From Paenarthrobacter histidinolovorans (GTDB taxonomy: Bacteria; Actinomycetota; Actinomycetes; Actinomycetales; Micrococcaceae): 64,000 bases of DNA. Made by a program: the position numbers and the translations under genes. The notes under the pieces were generated by a model. The model saw nothing but the letters and a program-made list of their open reading frames with translations. It searched no databases and was not told the DNA's origin. Positions 1 through 9,064 of this stretch are shown here, one piece after another. How positions within the stretch are numbered: position 1 is the stretch's first letter; every line of letters begins with the position of its first letter. Location of the stretch: the NCBI RefSeq assembly GCF_014647595.1, contig NZ_BMPM01000002.1:372001-436000 (forward strand), read 5' to 3'.

Positions 1-1
1 A

Positions 2-526
2 CCCGGAATGGCCATCCGGCTCGATCTCCCCGCCCACTGGAAATCCTTCGTGTGGGCGCTTGCCGCCTGGCAGCTGGGCATGGAAGTGGTGATGGACGGC
101 ACCTCAGCGGAACTGCTGGTGACCGATACGCCCGACGACGACGGACGGGCAGGCTTCGACGCGGTCGTCGCCGTGCCGCTCGCCGCGCTTGCGATGCGCT
201 GGCCGGGCGAGCTGCCATCCGGCGTCGTGGATTACGCGGCGGAAGTCCGCTCCCACGGCGACGTATTCATGGCGCATGACGAACCGGACGCAGGGAGCCT
301 TGCGGTGCGCGGGACGGCCGGACACCCGCACTCGGCCCTCCTCGAGGAATTTGCCACCGCACAGGAACCCGGCGTCCGGCTCCTGGTCCGCACCGGCGAT
401 GGCCTGGAGTCATGCCTCTCGGCCGCGCTGGGAGCCTGGAAAGAGGACGGCTCCGTAGTGCTGGTGCACCATGATGTCGCGGTCACCGAGCACCTTCTGG
501 ACAACGAGCGCGTCAGCCGGCCCTAG
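2..526 (+). CDS. TIGR03089 family protein, 5' end outside window
   Basis: This is the C-terminal part of a protein resembling the actinobacterial TIGR03089 family, a group related to the N-terminal part of AMP-binding enzymes but with no assigned reaction. The reading frame is open from the first bases of the window, so the ATG at 8 is probably internal and the true start lies upstream. What is visible is a DLPAHW...VWALAAWQLG segment, then an acidic, alanine-rich C-terminus ending at the TAG at 524-526. The family assignment rests on recalled similarity, so it is moderate; the coding status is firm. Confidence 0.72.
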   Translation, partial: PGMAIRLDLPAHWKSFVWALAAWQLGMEVVMDGTSAELLVTDTPDDDGRAGFDAVVAVPLAALAMRWPGELPSGVVDYAAEVRSHGDVFMAHDEPDAGSLAVRGTAGHPHSALLEEFATAQEPGVRLLVRTGDGLESCLSAALGAWKEDGSVVLVHHDVAVTEHLLDNERVSRP

Positions 527-566
527 CGCCTCGTGGCGCGGAGGTTGGCCAGGTTTTTCAGGTGAG

Positions 567-1133
567 TCAGGGTTTTTTGACCGAAGGGAACTCGCCGGTC
601 GAGGGGTTGCCTGCTCCGGCTTCAGCTCCGGCTTTGGCCTTGGGGTGCATGTCCAGCAGTTCGTGGTCGTGCGAGAACTCGGGTTCCTGGTCGAGTTCCT
701 TGTTGAAGACGAGGAAGCGGTAGGCGAAGAACCGGACCACTGTCGCCACCAGGATGCCCACCACGCCGGCCGCGAAAAGCATGTTCTTGTCAGTGATGTT
801 CAACCAGTAGTTGGCAATGAACGTGAAGCCGGTCGAGATACCGATGCCGATTCCGTTGATAATGACGAACATCACGAACTCGCGCACGACGTTGTCCTGC
901 CGGCGGTGCCGGAACGTCCAGAACCGGTTGGCAATCCACGAGAAGATTGTCGCCACCACGGCACCCACAAAACGCGCCTTGGATGGGCTGTCGGTCATGG
1001 GACCATGCATCAGGTAATACGTGAGGCCGTTGTCGATGACGAAAGCAACACCACCAACAGCGCCGAACTTGGCTACTTCGCGCCAGAAAAGCGAAGCAAG
1101 TCCGCGGATGCGATCTGCAAGTGTGGTGATCAT
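567..1133 (-). CDS. GtrA family membrane protein
   Basis: A 188-residue GtrA-like polytopic protein. GtrA proteins are small four-helix membrane proteins thought to help flip or present polyprenyl-linked sugars for cell-surface glycosylation. Four hydrophobic stretches are visible (about residues 20-42, 54-76, 84-108 and 116-142), with the family-typical FGAVGGVAFVIDNGL near the start and WIANRFWTF in the loop after helix 2. The tail (about 145-188) is hydrophilic and rich in E, H, K and P. The ATG is preceded by a GGAGG. It is divergent from purK and close to LCP, manA and femX-type envelope genes, which fits a role in envelope glycans. The sugar substrate cannot be told from sequence. Confidence 0.85.
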   Translation of the reverse strand: MITTLADRIRGLASLFWREVAKFGAVGGVAFVIDNGLTYYLMHGPMTDSPSKARFVGAVVATIFSWIANRFWTFRHRRQDNVVREFVMFVIINGIGIGISTGFTFIANYWLNITDKNMLFAAGVVGILVATVVRFFAYRFLVFNKELDQEPEFSHDHELLDMHPKAKAGAEAGAGNPSTGEFPSVKKP

Positions 1134-1299
1134 GACCCTCCATGGCCGTTGAAAGTGGGCCGATGGGCCTCGACCATTTTAGCGCCGATTTCCAAGCGCT
1201 GCCCGGGAGTACGCTGTGAGAACGCCAATACAGTGGCGGGAACTGACCATAAATGGCGCCAAAAGGGCGGCAGAATCAGTGATCCCCCTGCCGGTTCGG

Positions 1300-1305
1300 T
1301 AGGCT
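1300..1305 (+). promoter_or_regulatory. Putative leaderless -10 element of purK
   Basis: TAGGCT lies 7 nt before the GTG start of purK and no Shine-Dalgarno sequence is present. This is the spacing expected when transcription begins at or next to the start codon. The -35 region is weak. Confidence 0.45.
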
Positions 1306-1312
1306 GAACCTT

Positions 1313-2500
1313 GTGACTTTTCCAGTAATTGGCGTTGTTGGCGGCGGCCAACTCGCACGAATGATGGCTCCGCCCGCTACCGCACTGGGCTTTGAACTCC
1401 GCGTTTTGGCCGAAGGCGAGGACGTTTCGGCTGTGGCAGCTGTGGCAACAGCGCCCATTGGCGACTACAAGGACCTCAACGCCCTTCTTGAGTTCTCCAA
1501 AGGCCTGGACGTATTGACGTTCGATCACGAACACGTCCCCACCGGGCACCTGAGGGCACTGTTGGACGCGGGCGTCAATGTCCAGCCCGGTCCCGATGCC
1601 CTGGTCAACGCGCAGGACAAGCTCGTCATGCGGGCAGCAATCGACCGCCTTGGCCTGCCCAACCCCGAATGGTCGGCCGTGCACACGGTTGATGAGCTGG
1701 TTGCCTTCGGCGACAGGATCGGCTGGCCCGTGGTGCTGAAGACACCCCGCGGCGGCTACGACGGCAAGGGCGTCAGAATTGTCGATTCCGCCCAGGAGGC
1801 CCTGGACACCAACGACTGGTTCCAGGCCATGAGCCCCCTGCTGGCCGAAGCGAAGGTGGAGTTCAGCCGCGAACTGTCCGCCCTGGTGGCCCGCACGCCC
1901 AGTGGTGAGTCCCGGGCATGGCCGGTGGTCCACACCATCCAGGTGGACGGGGTCTGCGACGAAGTCATCGCCCCGGCACAGAACATTCCCGTGGAAGTGG
2001 CTGCCGCTGCCGAGGAAGCCGCGCTCCGCATCGCCAATGAACTCGGCGTCACAGGCGTGATGGCTGCAGAGTTGTTCGAAACCCCGGGCGTTGGCGCGGG
2101 GTTCCTGATCAACGAGCTTGCCATGCGTCCTCACAACACCGGCCACTGGACCCAGGATGGCTCCATTACCAGCCAGTTCGAACAGCACCTGCGTGCAGTT
2201 CTGGACCTGCCGCTGGGCGCCACCGATGCGCTCGCTCCGGTAGTGGTGATGAAGAACTTCCTCGGCGGCGAGAACCAGGACCTCTTCAAAGCCTTCCCCC
2301 AGGCGCTGGCCTACGAGCCGGCGGCCAAGGTGCATTCCTACGGCAAGTCTGTCCGCCCGGGCCGCAAAATCGGTCACGTCAACCTCGTGGGCACCTCTGC
2401 CTCCGACGTCGACTCGGTGCGCCAGCGCGCAACCACTGTGGCCAACATCATCCGCGACGGCCGCAAGCCGGAACAGCCCACTCTTGAGGAGACCGTATGA
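1313..2500 (+). CDS. purK: 5-(carboxyamino)imidazole ribonucleotide synthase
   Basis: PurK, 395 residues, an ATP-grasp ligase that carboxylates AIR to N5-CAIR with bicarbonate in de novo purine synthesis. The N-terminal nucleotide-fold segment [16 protein letters not shown], the ATP-grasp core ([15 protein letters not shown], about residues 142-157) and the metal-binding [14 protein letters not shown] segment (about 267-280) are intact. Length is normal for the family. The start is a GTG placed right after a TANNNT hexamer, so the transcript is probably leaderless. Its last codons overlap purE by 4 bp (ATGA), giving translational coupling with the enzyme that consumes its product. Confidence 0.97.
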   Translation: MTFPVIGVVGGGQLARMMAPPATALGFELRVLAEGEDVSAVAAVATAPIGDYKDLNALLEFSKGLDVLTFDHEHVPTGHLRALLDAGVNVQPGPDALVNAQDKLVMRAAIDRLGLPNPEWSAVHTVDELVAFGDRIGWPVVLKTPRGGYDGKGVRIVDSAQEALDTNDWFQAMSPLLAEAKVEFSRELSALVARTPSGESRAWPVVHTIQVDGVCDEVIAPAQNIPVEVAAAAEEAALRIANELGVTGVMAAELFETPGVGAGFLINELAMRPHNTGHWTQDGSITSQFEQHLRAVLDLPLGATDALAPVVVMKNFLGGENQDLFKAFPQALAYEPAAKVHSYGKSVRPGRKIGHVNLVGTSASDVDSVRQRATTVANIIRDGRKPEQPTLEETV

Positions 2501-3060
2501 CGACAACACCGCAAGCCCCGCTGGTAGGACTCGTCATGGGCTCGGACTCCGACTGGCCCGTCATGGAGGCAGCCGCCGACGCCCTGGCCGAGTTCGGCAT
2601 ACCTTTTGAAGCGGATGTCGTGTCGGCCCACCGCATGCCCACGGAAATGATCAGCTACGGACAGAACGCCCACCAGCGCGGTCTTCGCGTCATCATTGCC
2701 GGAGCCGGCGGCGCCGCCCACCTTCCGGGCATGCTCGCCTCGGTGACGCCCCTCCCGGTGATCGGCGTTCCCGTTCCGCTCAAGACACTGGACGGGATGG
2801 ACTCCCTGCTGTCGATCGTGCAGATGCCGGCCGGTGTGCCCGTCGCCACGGTGTCCATTGCAGGTGCCCGCAACGCCGGTCTCCTGGCCGTTCGGATGCT
2901 GGCATCCGGTACCGACGAGCTTGCCGCCAAGCTCCGCGGCGACCTCCTGGCTTTCGCTCAGGAACTCAACGATGTGGCCACCAGGAAAGGTGAGAACCTT
3001 CGCCACAAGGTTGAGGAAGTCTTCTCCCCGGCCAACCCGTCAGCCCGGAGCCCCCGCTAG
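2497..3060 (+). CDS. purE: 5-(carboxyamino)imidazole ribonucleotide mutase
   Basis: Class I PurE, 187 residues, converts N5-CAIR to CAIR, the step directly after PurK. The diagnostic GSDSDWPVM near residue 15, the SAHRMP motif near residue 44 and the [11 protein letters not shown] loop near residue 69 line the active site and are complete. It begins inside the purK stop region with an ATGA overlap. The C-terminus has about 20 extra polar residues beyond the compact fold. The LCP gene follows after 11 bp, so purK-purE-LCP may be cotranscribed, although their functions differ. Confidence 0.97.
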   Translation: MTTTPQAPLVGLVMGSDSDWPVMEAAADALAEFGIPFEADVVSAHRMPTEMISYGQNAHQRGLRVIIAGAGGAAHLPGMLASVTPLPVIGVPVPLKTLDGMDSLLSIVQMPAGVPVATVSIAGARNAGLLAVRMLASGTDELAAKLRGDLLAFAQELNDVATRKGENLRHKVEEVFSPANPSARSPR

Positions 3061-3071
3061 GAAGGCAGCGG

Positions 3072-4697
3072 ATGACTACCATGCACAAGAACACGAATCA
3101 GCCCGGTTCCGCCCTGACTGATCCTGTCCGCTACCCATCCGGCGCGAGTGCGCCGGTGCGGACCAAACGCGCCTTCGTGCTGGTCCTCCTCACGCTCCTG
3201 GTTCCCGGCAGCGCACAGATCGTCGCGGGCAACCGCCAACTTGGGCGCATGGCACTGCGCGTTACGCTCACGGTGTGGGCGCTGGCGCTGATCACCATCG
3301 TCATCGCTGTCACCAACCGGACCATGCTGCTGAGCATTGTCACCCACCCCGTCGGCTCGCTGTTCATCATCGTGGTCCTCGTGGCACTCGCGCTGGGGTG
3401 GGCCTACCTGTTCCTCAACACCCTGCGGATCATCAGGCCGACTCTTCTTGCTCCCGGCATGCGTCCCATCATTGCCGTCGTGGTGGCCATTTCCACCGTG
3501 CTCGCGAGTGGATCGCTGGGCTACATTGCCTACGTCCTCAACGTCAGCCGCAATGCGATCGGCAGTATTTTCGACGCCGGCCCCGCGATTGACCCCGTGG
3601 ACGGGCGCTACAACTTCCTGATGATGGGCGGCGACGCCGGAGACGACAGGACAGGACGCCGTCCCGACAGCCTGTCCGTGATCAGCGTCGATGCAAAAAC
3701 GGGCGAAAGCGCCATCATTTCGGTCCCCCGCAACCTCCAGAACGCACAGTTCAGCGAGGGTTCGCCCATGCGGAAGATCTACCCGGAGGGCTACAACTGC
3801 GGCGACGAGTGCCTCATCAACGCCGTCAACACGGAGGTCACCAACAAGTACCAGGACCTGTATCCGGGCGTTCAGGACCCCGGCGCACAGGCCACTTTGG
3901 AGGCCGTGTCCGGCACCCTGGGCATCACGGTACAGGCCTATGTCCTGGTGGACATGGACGGATTCGCCAAGCTCATCGATGCCATGGGTGGCATCCGCAT
4001 CAAGGCCGGCGGTTGGGTACCCATCAGCGGCCCGGTCACCGATGAGGCCAACGGTATCCACGGCATGCCCGATGGCTGGATCCCTGCCGGGGACCAGCAC
4101 TTGGACGGCTTCCACGCCCTTTGGTACGGCCGCTCCCGCGAATTCGTGGACGACTACGCCCGCATTGCACGCCAGCAGTGCGTGCAACAGGCCATGCTCA
4201 AGCAGCTGGACCCCGCCACCCTCCTGACCAAGTTCGAGGACATCGCCAACGCCGGAACCAAGGTGGTGGATTCCAACATCTCGTCCAACCAGCTGGGCAG
4301 CTTTGTGGACCTCGCCCTGAAGTCCAAGAACCAGCCGGTCAAACGGCTCACCATCGGGCCCCCGGACTTTGACGCATCGTTCTCCACGGTGCCTGACTTC
4401 GACCTGATCCACTCCAAGGTCAAGGAAGTCCTTGCCTCGTCCAACAGCCCCAAAGCGAGCGACGCCGTCGTGACCCATGACCGTCCCGGTGCCGGGCCCG
4501 TCATGGCCGCCGGTCCGGCCACTGGCCTGGCGCCCACGAGCCAACTGCCTTCACCGTCCGCGGACTTCACCCCGGTGACCACCACCCCGGACGGCACACC
4601 GATCACCATCGAGTTGTTGAACGGGCTCAAAGCCCAGGGCGATGAGCAGGGCATCCGCGACCTCGTGGCCACCAATGGCCAGTGCGCACCACTGTAA
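3072..4697 (+). CDS. LCP (LytR-CpsA-Psr) family cell-wall polymer ligase
   Basis: A 541-residue membrane protein of the LCP family, which moves polyprenyl-phosphate-linked glycans onto peptidoglycan (arabinogalactan or teichoic-type polymers, depending on lineage). The N-terminus has about four hydrophobic helices (roughly 34-52, 60-80, 88-115 and 125-148) instead of the single helix of most LCP proteins. The catalytic LCP domain starts near residue 176 with NFLMMGGDAGDDR, followed by RRPDSLSVISVD and SVPRNL, which hold the conserved Asp and Arg residues that bind the polyprenyl pyrophosphate. The last 80 residues are P/T/S-rich. SD GAAGG sits about 8 nt before the ATG. manA and femX follow, so envelope assembly is the common theme. 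Confidence 0.92.
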   Translation: MTTMHKNTNQPGSALTDPVRYPSGASAPVRTKRAFVLVLLTLLVPGSAQIVAGNRQLGRMALRVTLTVWALALITIVIAVTNRTMLLSIVTHPVGSLFIIVVLVALALGWAYLFLNTLRIIRPTLLAPGMRPIIAVVVAISTVLASGSLGYIAYVLNVSRNAIGSIFDAGPAIDPVDGRYNFLMMGGDAGDDRTGRRPDSLSVISVDAKTGESAIISVPRNLQNAQFSEGSPMRKIYPEGYNCGDECLINAVNTEVTNKYQDLYPGVQDPGAQATLEAVSGTLGITVQAYVLVDMDGFAKLIDAMGGIRIKAGGWVPISGPVTDEANGIHGMPDGWIPAGDQHLDGFHALWYGRSREFVDDYARIARQQCVQQAMLKQLDPATLLTKFEDIANAGTKVVDSNISSNQLGSFVDLALKSKNQPVKRLTIGPPDFDASFSTVPDFDLIHSKVKEVLASSNSPKASDAVVTHDRPGAGPVMAAGPATGLAPTSQLPSPSADFTPVTTTPDGTPITIELLNGLKAQGDEQGIRDLVATNGQCAPL

Positions 4698-4750
4698 ATT
4701 CCCCTTTGAGCTCCATCCCACGTCCAGCGCAACGATAAGGACTTTCTTTC

Positions 4751-6001
4751 GTGTACCAGATTGAGAATGTTTTGCGGCCCTATGCGTGGGGTTCCACGAC
4801 GGCCATCGCCGGACTGCTGGGCCGGCAGGCATCGGGCGGCCCGGAGGCTGAAATGTGGATCGGAGCCCACCCGGACTCCCCTTCCACAGCCGTTCACCCC
4901 AACGGCGTCACCCAGCCACTGGATGCTTTGATCGCCTCGGATCCACAGCGTTTCCTGGGCGCCGAAAGTCTCGCTGAGTTTGGTCCCCGCCTGCCCTTCC
5001 TCACCAAGCTCCTGGCGGCCGAACGGCCGCTTTCCCTCCAGGTCCATCCGAGCCTGGAGCAGGCCCGCGAGGGATTTGCCCACGAGAACGCCGCCGGGAT
5101 CGCCCCCGACGCCGCTGAACGCAACTACCGCGATGACAACCACAAGCCGGAGATGATCTTCGCGCTCACCCCCTTCAAGGCGCTGTGCGGCTTCCGCTCC
5201 CCTGCTGAATCCCGCGGCATCTTTGAACACTTGGCGCACGTCCTGGATTCAGCCGCAATCGAGGTTCCCGCCGTGATTGCCGATGTCGTCACAGACCTCG
5301 GCCACGCCGACGCGTCCACCGCGCTGAAGGCTGCCTTCGGCCGGCTGATCGAGGGTGGCAGCGACGTCTCCGATGCCATCAACGAGGTAGTCGCGGTCCT
5401 CTCGGCCGGGGCACCGCTGGAGCCGCACCGGGAAGCGTTGACCGCAATGCTGGACATCAATGAGGCCTTCCCCGGCGACCCCGGTGTCCTCATTTCCCTG
5501 CTCCTGAACCACCTGTCCCTCGAACCCGGCGAAGTGGTCTATTTGCCTGCGGGGAACATCCACGCCTACCTGCACGGCCTGGGCGTGGAAGTCATGGCGT
5601 CCTCGGACAATGTCCTCCGCGGCGGGCTCACGCCCAAGCATGTGGACGTCCCCGAACTGCTGAAGACCGTACGCTTCGAATCCCTCGGGGTTCCGCGCGT
5701 CGAGGCCAGCGGGACGGAATTCGGGCAGGAGCTGTACCGCCCACCGTTCAAGGAGTTCCAACTCCAGCGCATCGAGCTCCGCCCCGACGCAGCCCCGGTG
5801 CCGCTGGCACAAACCGGGCCCGCCGTCGTCGTGGTTGTTTCCGGCGCCGTGCTCCTCGATTCGCCCAAGAGCGACCTCCAGCTTGGACGTGGCGCTGCAG
5901 CGTTCATTCCCGACGTCGAAGCCCCGGTCAACGTCCACCCGGTCCAGGGTGCCACCGACACCAGCGTTGCCTTCGCAGTGACAACAGGCTTGGGGAACTG
6001 A
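4751..6001 (+). CDS. manA: Mannose-6-phosphate isomerase, class I
   Basis: Type I phosphomannose isomerase, 416 residues, a zinc enzyme that interconverts fructose-6-P and mannose-6-P. The cupin zinc ligands are visible in LQVHPS (about residues 96-101), the following DNHKPEMIFAL segment (about 130-140) and PAGNIHAYLHGLGVEVMASSDN (Zn His and catalytic region, about 265-286, shown here in full only as its key part). It starts at GTG with AAGGA about 10 nt upstream. It precedes the FemAB-type gene by 2 bp. With manC at the right end of the window it provides the GDP-mannose route used for mannosylated envelope polymers. Confidence 0.95.
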   Translation: MYQIENVLRPYAWGSTTAIAGLLGRQASGGPEAEMWIGAHPDSPSTAVHPNGVTQPLDALIASDPQRFLGAESLAEFGPRLPFLTKLLAAERPLSLQVHPSLEQAREGFAHENAAGIAPDAAERNYRDDNHKPEMIFALTPFKALCGFRSPAESRGIFEHLAHVLDSAAIEVPAVIADVVTDLGHADASTALKAAFGRLIEGGSDVSDAINEVVAVLSAGAPLEPHREALTAMLDINEAFPGDPGVLISLLLNHLSLEPGEVVYLPAGNIHAYLHGLGVEVMASSDNVLRGGLTPKHVDVPELLKTVRFESLGVPRVEASGTEFGQELYRPPFKEFQLQRIELRPDAAPVPLAQTGPAVVVVVSGAVLLDSPKSDLQLGRGAAAFIPDVEAPVNVHPVQGATDTSVAFAVTTGLGN

Positions 6002-6003
6002 CC

Positions 6004-6939
6004 GTGGAATTCTTCCTTCAAACGCCCGCATGGGCGGCAGTCCAGCGTTCCCTGGGCCGCCGCGTCCACGAAAAGTCCGGACCCGGGTGGAGCTTCCTCG
6101 CCATTGAGGAAAAGAACCCGGCCGGCAAAGTCATTTACGCCCCCTACGGGCCGGTGGCAGATTCCGTGGAAGCTTTCGACGCTGCCACGGCGGCCCTGGT
6201 GGCCCTGGCCAAGGCCGAACATGCTGTCTTCGTCCGGATGGAACCGGCTGCGGCAGGTTTTACGGCGTCCGACGCCGGTCCCCTCCTCCGCGCCCGGGGC
6301 TTGCGGCCGGCGCCGGTCAACCAGCAGCCGGAACTCAGCTGGGTTGTGGATCTGGACGGGGATTTCAAGGACGTCCTCGCCGGAATGAAGCCAACAAACC
6401 GGAACCTGTACCGGAACATCCACAAAAAAGGTGTGACGTTCCGGGCGTCCCAGGACCCGGCGGACATTTCCATCCTGCTGCATTTCCTCCACCTGACGGC
6501 GGCGCGCAATGGCTTCAAGCCGCAAAGCGACGAGTACCTGACCCAGGTGGCGGCGTCATTGCTGCCTGCGGGTGCGGGAACCTTGTTCATCGCCGAACTG
6601 GAAGGTGAACCCATCGCGGCCGCTTTCGCCTACGACTCCGCAGACACCCGGGTCTACGCCCACGCGGCACTGGACGATACGCACCGCAAGCTCAGCGCAG
6701 GCATCCCCCTCCTGGTTACGCTCATGGCCGATGCCAAGGAAAAGGGCCTCAAGCACGTGGACCTCTGGGGCGTCGCGCCCGAGGACCAGCCGGACCACAA
6801 ATGGGCCGGCTTCACGGCGTTCAAGAAGTCCTTCGGAGGCCGCGAGGTCGCCTACCCCGGCACCTGGGACCTCCCGGTCAACAAACTCCGCTACGGCGCC
6901 TACCAGCTGGCCAGGAAGCTCCGCGACAAACTGCGCTAG
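6004..6939 (+). CDS. FemAB-type peptidoglycan bridge aminoacyltransferase
   Basis: A 311-residue protein of the FemA/FemB/FemX family, which adds amino acids from aminoacyl-tRNA to the lipid II stem peptide to build the interpeptide bridge. The double GNAT-like fold is suggested by an N-terminal half (QTPAWAAVQ, WSFLAIEEKN, IYAPYGPVAD) and a C-terminal half with RNLYRNIHKKGV, LFIAELEGEPIAAAFAY and VDLWGVAPED...HKWAGFTAFKKSFGG, typical of family members. Start GTG, 2 bp after the manA stop, with GGGGAA upstream, so translation is coupled. Micrococcaceae have branched peptidoglycan bridges, and this gene is a candidate for one addition step. Which amino acid it adds is unknown. Confidence 0.88.
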   Translation: MEFFLQTPAWAAVQRSLGRRVHEKSGPGWSFLAIEEKNPAGKVIYAPYGPVADSVEAFDAATAALVALAKAEHAVFVRMEPAAAGFTASDAGPLLRARGLRPAPVNQQPELSWVVDLDGDFKDVLAGMKPTNRNLYRNIHKKGVTFRASQDPADISILLHFLHLTAARNGFKPQSDEYLTQVAASLLPAGAGTLFIAELEGEPIAAAFAYDSADTRVYAHAALDDTHRKLSAGIPLLVTLMADAKEKGLKHVDLWGVAPEDQPDHKWAGFTAFKKSFGGREVAYPGTWDLPVNKLRYGAYQLARKLRDKLR

Positions 6940-6999
6940 GCCCCTCCAGCCCTTATTACAGCGCGAAGCCGGAAGCCGCTGCCCTCAACGCATCCAGAC

Positions 7000-7083
7000 A
7001 GCGAAAAGCGCCCCATCGCGGGGGCGGCATCAAATCGACGAGGTACGAGGAGATAGCCGCAGAGCGATGGGGCGCTTTTCGCG
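7000..7083. repeat. Long intergenic palindrome between convergent femX-type gene and glpX
   Basis: A perfect 20-bp inverted repeat (7000-7019 against 7064-7083) encloses 44 bp in which a second stem is possible (7024-7028 with 7056-7060). It lies between two converging genes, so it can act as a terminator for both, but neither side has a strong T-run. The large size and nested stem are more like a REP-type palindromic element than a minimal terminator. Confidence 0.75.
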
Positions 7084-7109
7084 TCAAAGACGCGACAGCA
7101 ACGGGGTGG

Positions 7110-8147
7110 TTACGCCTTGCGGGCGTACGTCTCCCACTTGGATGCGTGGTGCTCAGCGTCAACGAAACGGACGGTGCCGGACTTCGAGCGCATCACGATG
7201 GACTGCGTCAGGACGCGGTCCTTCTGGTAGCGGACACCGTGCAGGAGGTCGCCGTCGGTGATGCCGGTGGCGGCGAAGTAGCAGTTGTCCGACGTGACGA
7301 GGTCGTTGGTGGACAGAACGCGGTCGAGGTCGTGTCCGGCGTCGATGGCCTTCTGCTTCTCGTCGTCCGACGTCGGCCACAGGCGGCCCTGGATGACGCC
7401 GCCAAGCGACTTGATGGCGCAGGCTGCGACGATGCCTTCCGGGGTGCCGCCGATGCCCATGAGGGCGTCGACGCCGGTTCCGGTGCGGGCTGCTGCGATG
7501 GCGCCTGCGACGTCGCCGTCCATGATGAACTTGGTGCGCGCCCCGGCTTCGCGGATTTCTTCAACCAGCGGGCGGTGGCGGTCACGGTCGAGGATCATGA
7601 CGTTGAGCTGGTTGACCTTGACGCCCTTGGCCTTGGCGATCAGGTGCAGGTTCTGCTTGACGGGCAGGCGCAGGTCCACCATGTCAGCGGCTTCGGGGCC
7701 GGTGACGAGCTTCTCCATGTAGAAGACAGCGGAGGGGTCGAACATGGAGCCACGCTCGGCCACTGCCAGTACAGCAAGGGCGTTGTTGATGCCCAGGGCG
7801 GTCAGGCGGGTGCCGTCGATGGGATCGACGGCGACGTCGCACTCGGGACCGGTGCCGTCACCAACCTGCTCGCCGTTGAACAGCATGGGGGCTTCGTCTT
7901 TTTCACCTTCACCAATCACCACGACGCCGTTGAAGTGGACGGTGTGAAGGAACGAACGCATGGCGTCAACGGCGGCGCCGTCTGCTTTGTTCTTGTCGCC
8001 GAAACCCACCCAGTGGCCGCCGGCGATTGCCGCGGCTTCGGTGACGCGGACGAGTTCAAGCGCAAGGTTGCGGTCGGGTTCGTCGATGCCGACGGCGAGC
8101 GACGGCGAAATCGTGGAATACTGCTGGGTCATTGGTGCAGGAGACAC
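7110..8147 (-). CDS. glpX: Fructose-1,6-bisphosphatase, class II
   Basis: GlpX-type FBPase, 345 residues from the chosen GTG, hydrolyses fructose-1,6-bisphosphate in gluconeogenesis; class II is the usual FBPase of actinobacteria. Metal- and substrate-binding motifs are intact: VVIGEGEKDEAPML, AVDPIDGTRL, FIMDGDVAGAI and GIGGTPEGI. The frame is open further upstream to 8222, but the GTG at 8147 has AAGAGG 5 nt ahead and gives the family length; an ATG at 8132 is an alternative. It converges on the FemAB-type gene across the 7000-7083 palindrome and is divergent from the DUF4245 gene. Confidence 0.95.
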   Translation of the reverse strand: MSPAPMTQQYSTISPSLAVGIDEPDRNLALELVRVTEAAAIAGGHWVGFGDKNKADGAAVDAMRSFLHTVHFNGVVVIGEGEKDEAPMLFNGEQVGDGTGPECDVAVDPIDGTRLTALGINNALAVLAVAERGSMFDPSAVFYMEKLVTGPEAADMVDLRLPVKQNLHLIAKAKGVKVNQLNVMILDRDRHRPLVEEIREAGARTKFIMDGDVAGAIAAARTGTGVDALMGIGGTPEGIVAACAIKSLGGVIQGRLWPTSDDEKQKAIDAGHDLDRVLSTNDLVTSDNCYFAATGITDGDLLHGVRYQKDRVLTQSIVMRSKSGTVRFVDAEHHASKWETYARKA

Positions 8148-8332
8148 TTGAACCTCTTCTTCGAGTGACGATTCACGGGACCGGACATGGTTGCACGGGG
8201 CAACCCGGGGTTCCTCTACCAACGATCATAGTCGCCGGAAGTGTTTGGAGTCGTTGAATGACCACCGGCCGCAATACCGGTGGTGAGGTTGCCCGATGTG
8301 TGTTCCCTGCCCCGATAAGGGATCATGGAGGG

Positions 8333-9007
8333 GTGAGTGAAACGCAGGACAAGCCCGCTGCCGGTAACCAACCGGATGTTGCCGCGGCTGACCCAACCAG
8401 TGCCCCGGATGCCCCCTTCAAGCCCGTCATCGCGGCGAAAGCTGCCAAACGGGCCAATGCATCCGTCATTGGCATGGTCATCGCCCTTTTGGTCTGCGTC
8501 CTGGCTTTCCTGCCCATCGTCCTGATGAATCCCGCCCCCAAGGGCGATGGCTTCAGGCCGCCCATTGATGTCTCTTCCATCGCCAGGAACGCCGAAGGTG
8601 TGGCGGGATTCACACCTGTCACTCCCGATACCGGCGACACATTCACCCCGAATTACGCCCGATGGGAATCAGGCAGCGGAACCGGGGTGCCCACCTGGGA
8701 AGTTGGTTTCCTCACTCCCAAGGAAGCTTTCATCGGCCTCACCCAGACCAACAAAGCCAATCCCACCTGGGTATTGCAGCAGACGGGCAACCTCCCGGTC
8801 ACCGGCACGCGCAATGCCGGCGGGCAGGAGTGGGAACTGCGCGACTCGGGCAAGGAAAAGCGCAGCATGGTCCTGGAGTACAAGGGCACCACCATCATCC
8901 TGAGCGGCACGGCAAGTCTCGAAGAGTTCGCAACCCTGGCCACCGCCGTCGTCAAGTCTGCCGACCAGGGCACGGCACCTGCCAGCCCTGCGGCCCCGTC
9001 AGCCTGA
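8333..9007 (+). CDS. DUF4245 family membrane-anchored protein
   Basis: A 224-residue protein of the actinobacterial DUF4245 family, function unknown. About 40 polar N-terminal residues are followed by one transmembrane helix (about 44-66) and an extracytoplasmic domain of about 150 residues, ending in an A/P/S-rich tail. Conserved-looking segments include VPTWEVGFLTP, AFIGLTQT and EWELRDSGKEKRSMV. The GTG at 8333 has GGAGG immediately upstream and is preferred over the in-frame ATG at 8258. It is commonly found beside glpX and fumC in related genomes as far as I recall; here it lies between glpX and carbonic anhydrase. Confidence 0.82.
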   Translation: MSETQDKPAAGNQPDVAAADPTSAPDAPFKPVIAAKAAKRANASVIGMVIALLVCVLAFLPIVLMNPAPKGDGFRPPIDVSSIARNAEGVAGFTPVTPDTGDTFTPNYARWESGSGTGVPTWEVGFLTPKEAFIGLTQTNKANPTWVLQQTGNLPVTGTRNAGGQEWELRDSGKEKRSMVLEYKGTTIILSGTASLEEFATLATAVVKSADQGTAPASPAAPSA

Positions 9008-9051
9008 GCGCCGGGCGCGCAACACTTTCACAGACTGCCGCGTCTGCGTCG

Positions 9052-9057
9052 TAAAGT
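9052..9057 (+). promoter_or_regulatory. Putative leaderless -10 element of the carbonic anhydrase gene
   Basis: TAAAGT lies 7 nt before the GTG start at 9065, with no Shine-Dalgarno sequence between, consistent with a leaderless mRNA. Confidence 0.4.
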
Positions 9058-9064
9058 AAGGTTC

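Noticed and set aside
1130..2509. 459-codon open frame antisense to purK
   Set aside because: It lies opposite a complete purK and its translation shows the Gly/His/Asp-rich composition typical of antisense frames in G+C-rich DNA.
3057..4544. 495-codon open frame antisense to the LCP gene
   Set aside because: The sense frame has clear LCP motifs and a ribosome-binding site; the antisense frame has neither.
6801..8168. 455-codon plus-strand frame across the femX-glpX gap
   Set aside because: It reads through the 7000-7083 palindrome and antisense to glpX. No plausible start or product.
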